Part shown: piece by piece, positions 6,706-9,010 of the stretch
Layout of the letters: the number at the start of each line of letters is the position of its first letter
Numbering within the stretch: position 1 is the first letter of the stretch
NCBI GenBank assembly: GCA_009921385.1
Contig: RFXY01000029.1
Location: 1-9,010 of the forward strand
Reading direction: 5' to 3'
DNA: 9,010 nucleotides
Origin: Pseudomonadota bacterium
GTDB taxonomy: Bacteria > Pseudomonadota > Alphaproteobacteria > Rickettsiales > UBA1997
The notes under the pieces: model-generated
Seen by the model: the letters and a program-made list of their open reading frames with translations, nothing else
Database searches by the model: none
What the model was told of the DNA's origin: nothing
Program-made: the position numbers and the translations under genes

Positions 6706-9010
6706 GCAAAAACATTAATCTTGAAGCAGAAAATAATATTACCAATCTATCTGCCAATATTTCTGCCGATCAAAACTTGTTAATGCAAGGCAATAATATC
6801 GAAATCGGCACCTTAAATTTGGTTAATAGTCAAACTTATAAAACTGGCTCGGGCAACAATTATATGCAAAAAACTATTACTGAAAGTCGCAATGTGGCAA
6901 GCAATATTTCGACATCAGAGAATATGCAAATAGTTGCCAACAATGATTTTATGTTGCTTGGCTCAAATATTGAGGCAAAAAAAGATTTAAATATATCGGC
7001 AGAAAACACAATAAACATTAGTGCGGTGGCAGATTATACCAATATCAACATCAGTGGCAAACAATATAGCGAATGGTTGAAAAAAAGATTTTTCTCTAAC
7101 CACGATATTATTACTAATAAATCTGCCAATATTTCTGCAAATAACATAAATTTATCTTCTGGAGATAATAGTTATGTGGTGGCAAGTAATGTTAATGCCG
7201 TAAATGATTTGCAAATTTCTGCTGGAAATGGCAATAATTCTGCTGATCTATATTTGTTAAACGGCATTGATATTGATAGTTTATACACACAAAACACTCA
7301 AGTTAAATATGGTTTTAGTTTAAAAAATTCTGCCACCACCACAGTGGCAACGGCAGCGGTGGTTGGCACAACTGCAACTGGCGGATTAGGTTCGCCAATT
7401 GCTTTATCAGCAGTGGTTTTGGCTAGTTTGCTTGGCTCGGTTAATAAGCAAAAAAGTATTTCTACTAGCTTAAATTATCAAGAAAAAGCTATTGCTAGCA
7501 ATCTTAATTTTGGCAATAATTTATCTTTGTTTGCAAGCAATAAAATTAGCATTTCATCTTCTAATTTTAATTTTTCTGCTAGCAAACCAGAAAATTTTGC
7601 TAATGTGATGATTGTCGCTAAAAATTTAAATATTATCAATGCTAAACAAACTAATATTAACGCAATAACCTTGCAAGAGCACGATAATTATTGGCAAAAA
7701 AACGGTAGTTATGGCGAAATAAATCAACAAATTGCCGAAGGCAATATCAATATTTCTAATCTGCAACAAGCAAAACTAAATGTTAATAACATAGAAAATA
7801 TTTTTGCTAATCACAATGATTTTTATGATTTCTTAACAAAAAATCATACCACCAAAATTGATAACGAAAAAACCGTCATTAATTCTACTAACCGATCTTT
7901 AACCAATGCTGGGGCGATGCTGGTTGCTATTACTGCCACCGCAGTTACCGCAAATGTTTTTTCTAGCTTTGTTGCACCATCTGCAACCGCCACTTCTTCT
8001 GCGGTAACTACCACTAATTATGCTGGCATGTTAAGTAATTATTTTGCTATAGAATCGGCAAAACAAGGAGCGGTAATTGCTTCCGCTTCAGCTTTTAATA
8101 GTGGGGCGAGTGTTTCTTTAATAAACAATGAAGGTAATTTTGATAATACTTGGCAAGATATAAATAGCAAACAATTTGCTCAAAATATTGCCATTGCCAC
8201 AATTAGTGGCGGGCTTTCTGCTGGTTTTTCTGCTAAATTATTATCACAAAATCTTGCCATACAAAACACTCAAAATATTGAAAATGTTTTTACCAAAGCG
8301 GCAATAAATACCGCTTCTACTTTGTTTTCATTTGCTTTGGTTGAGCAAAAAAATCCACTAAATATTTTAAAGCAAGTTGGCAAACAAGAAGCTGTTTTTG
8401 CTTTGGCAAATCTTGGGGCAACTGAAATCGGCAATTTGGCACATCCGCACAATCCAGTTAATCAAGCACCAATCAATAGTGACATGCAACTTGCTTTGCA
8501 TGGAGCCTTGGGTTGTTCTGCTATGGTTGCTTTAAATGCTTCTTGTCTTGGCGGAGTTGCTTCGGGAGTTTTGGGCGAGGTTGTGGCAGAAAATGCTTAT
8601 AAAAATGGCATATCTTCGCAAGGAGCAGTTGATTTGTCTGGCTTGGCAAGTGTTGTTGCTATTAACAATGTTGATAATAAAAATTTAATACTGGTTGATA
8701 GAATTGCTAAAAATTCCGCGAGTAACAATGCGGTTAAAGTTTGGTTGCATAAGGTTGCTTTTGGTAATTATCATTTGTCTATTAAGCTTGAGCCAGAAAA
8801 TCAAGCAAAATATGCTAACGATGCGAGATTTCAAAATATTGATAGCAATAATAAACGATTTGCAACCATTGGAGCTGGCCCAGATAATTTAGATATTCTT
8901 AAAATTCCGTCAGATTGGCTTGGCAACCTTAATGCTGGTGAAACTGTTTTGGGAGTTTTAGATGGTATTAATAGAACAAGAGATATCGATATCACCAACA
9001 AAGTTTGGGA
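6696..9010 (+). CDS. TpsA/CdiA-like exoprotein, C-terminal portion (frame-shifted, 3' partial)
   Basis: About 770 residues open in the -1 frame and still open at the window end. They continue the preceding gene and are not an independent one: there is no start signal, no Shine-Dalgarno sequence and no signal peptide; the first in-frame ATG (6783) lies mid-repeat. From 6705 to about 7600 is an FHA-2-type array, with 'NDFMLLGSNIEAKKDLNISA' and 'SANISANNINLSSGDNSYVV' as characteristic units. Two Ala/Thr/Val-rich hydrophobic stretches (about 7330-7440 and 7900-8030) flank 'SSSNFNFSAS...' repeat remnants. About 8060-8600 matches the DUF637 pretoxin module of CdiA-like proteins: 'ASVSLINNEGNF' is followed by 'ATISGGLSAGFSAKLL' and 'HGALGCSAMVAL', a second Cys and 'GVASGVLGEVVAE'. 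From about 8610 the sequence leaves known repeats. It carries 'FGNYHLSIKLEP' (8760-8795), 'FATIGAGP' (8859-8882) and 'GINRTRDID' (8964-8990), which look like the beginning of a compact C-terminal domain, by position probably a toxin or effector. No VENN motif is seen. The true end and any immunity gene lie beyond 9010. Confidence 0.8.
8760..9010 (+). other. Unnamed C-terminal (putative toxin/effector) domain, partial
   Basis: This sub-region of the exoprotein differs from the Asn/Ala-rich repeats before it. It has more Lys, Asp, Pro and Arg and reads like a globular domain. Residues that may be functionally constrained are the His at 8772-8774 in 'NYHLSIKLEP', the 'NDARFQN' segment (8817-8837), 'FATIGAGP' and 'NRTRDID'. 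In polymorphic toxins, the part after DUF637 is the variable payload. I cannot assign an activity; a hydrolase-like domain is only a guess. The domain is cut by the window end. Confidence 0.45.

Overview
The window is AT-rich, Gram-negative bacterial DNA with dense coding and short intergenic gaps (80-125 bases). Three things suggest an AT-rich, probably host-associated alphaproteobacterium, perhaps Rickettsiales-like: a HemJ-type protoporphyrinogen oxidase with a Rickettsia-like 'LPRIFVYHCR' stretch, a very large two-partner-secretion exoprotein, and the base composition. This lineage call is an inference. No rRNA, tRNA or other phylogenetic marker is present.

Layout. On the minus strand, 15-935 encodes a bacterial homologue of the N-terminal, propeller-like domain of GINT1 (glucosamine inositolphosphorylceramide transferase 1), probably a surface-glycan or lipid-glycan enzyme. 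A 108-base divergent gap separates it from the plus-strand genes. These are hemJ (1044-1490), a D12-class N6-adenine DNA methyltransferase (1614-2678) and a VanX/DdpX-type D-Ala-D-Ala dipeptidase (2675-3238). The last two overlap by 4 bases (ATGA) and are probably translationally coupled. No restriction endonuclease is visible beside the methyltransferase.

From 3319 to the window end runs one very large TpsA/CdiA/FhaB-like exoprotein gene. In order it has a hydrophobic, Cys-rich signal sequence, a TPS secretion domain, a long FHA-1 repeat array, a conserved region between the two arrays, an FHA-2 array, a DUF637-like pretoxin module, and the start of a C-terminal domain that I cannot name and that is cut by the window edge. 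The reading frame breaks once. The first frame stops at 6703-6705, and the protein continues without another stop in the -1 frame to 9010. The break must lie within 6681-6702. The only homopolymer there is a run of five T (6696-6700), and a sixth T would restore a single protein of more than 1890 residues. This is either a sequencing error, a phase-variable tract or a real inactivating mutation. No TpsB transporter or immunity gene is visible; both would have to lie outside the window.

The most interesting content is this exoprotein: the single-base frame break, the unnamed C-terminal domain without a classical VENN boundary, and the unusual Cys-rich signal region, which also encodes a hairpin. 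The five gene starts all lack a convincing Shine-Dalgarno sequence, so start sites are less certain than usual.
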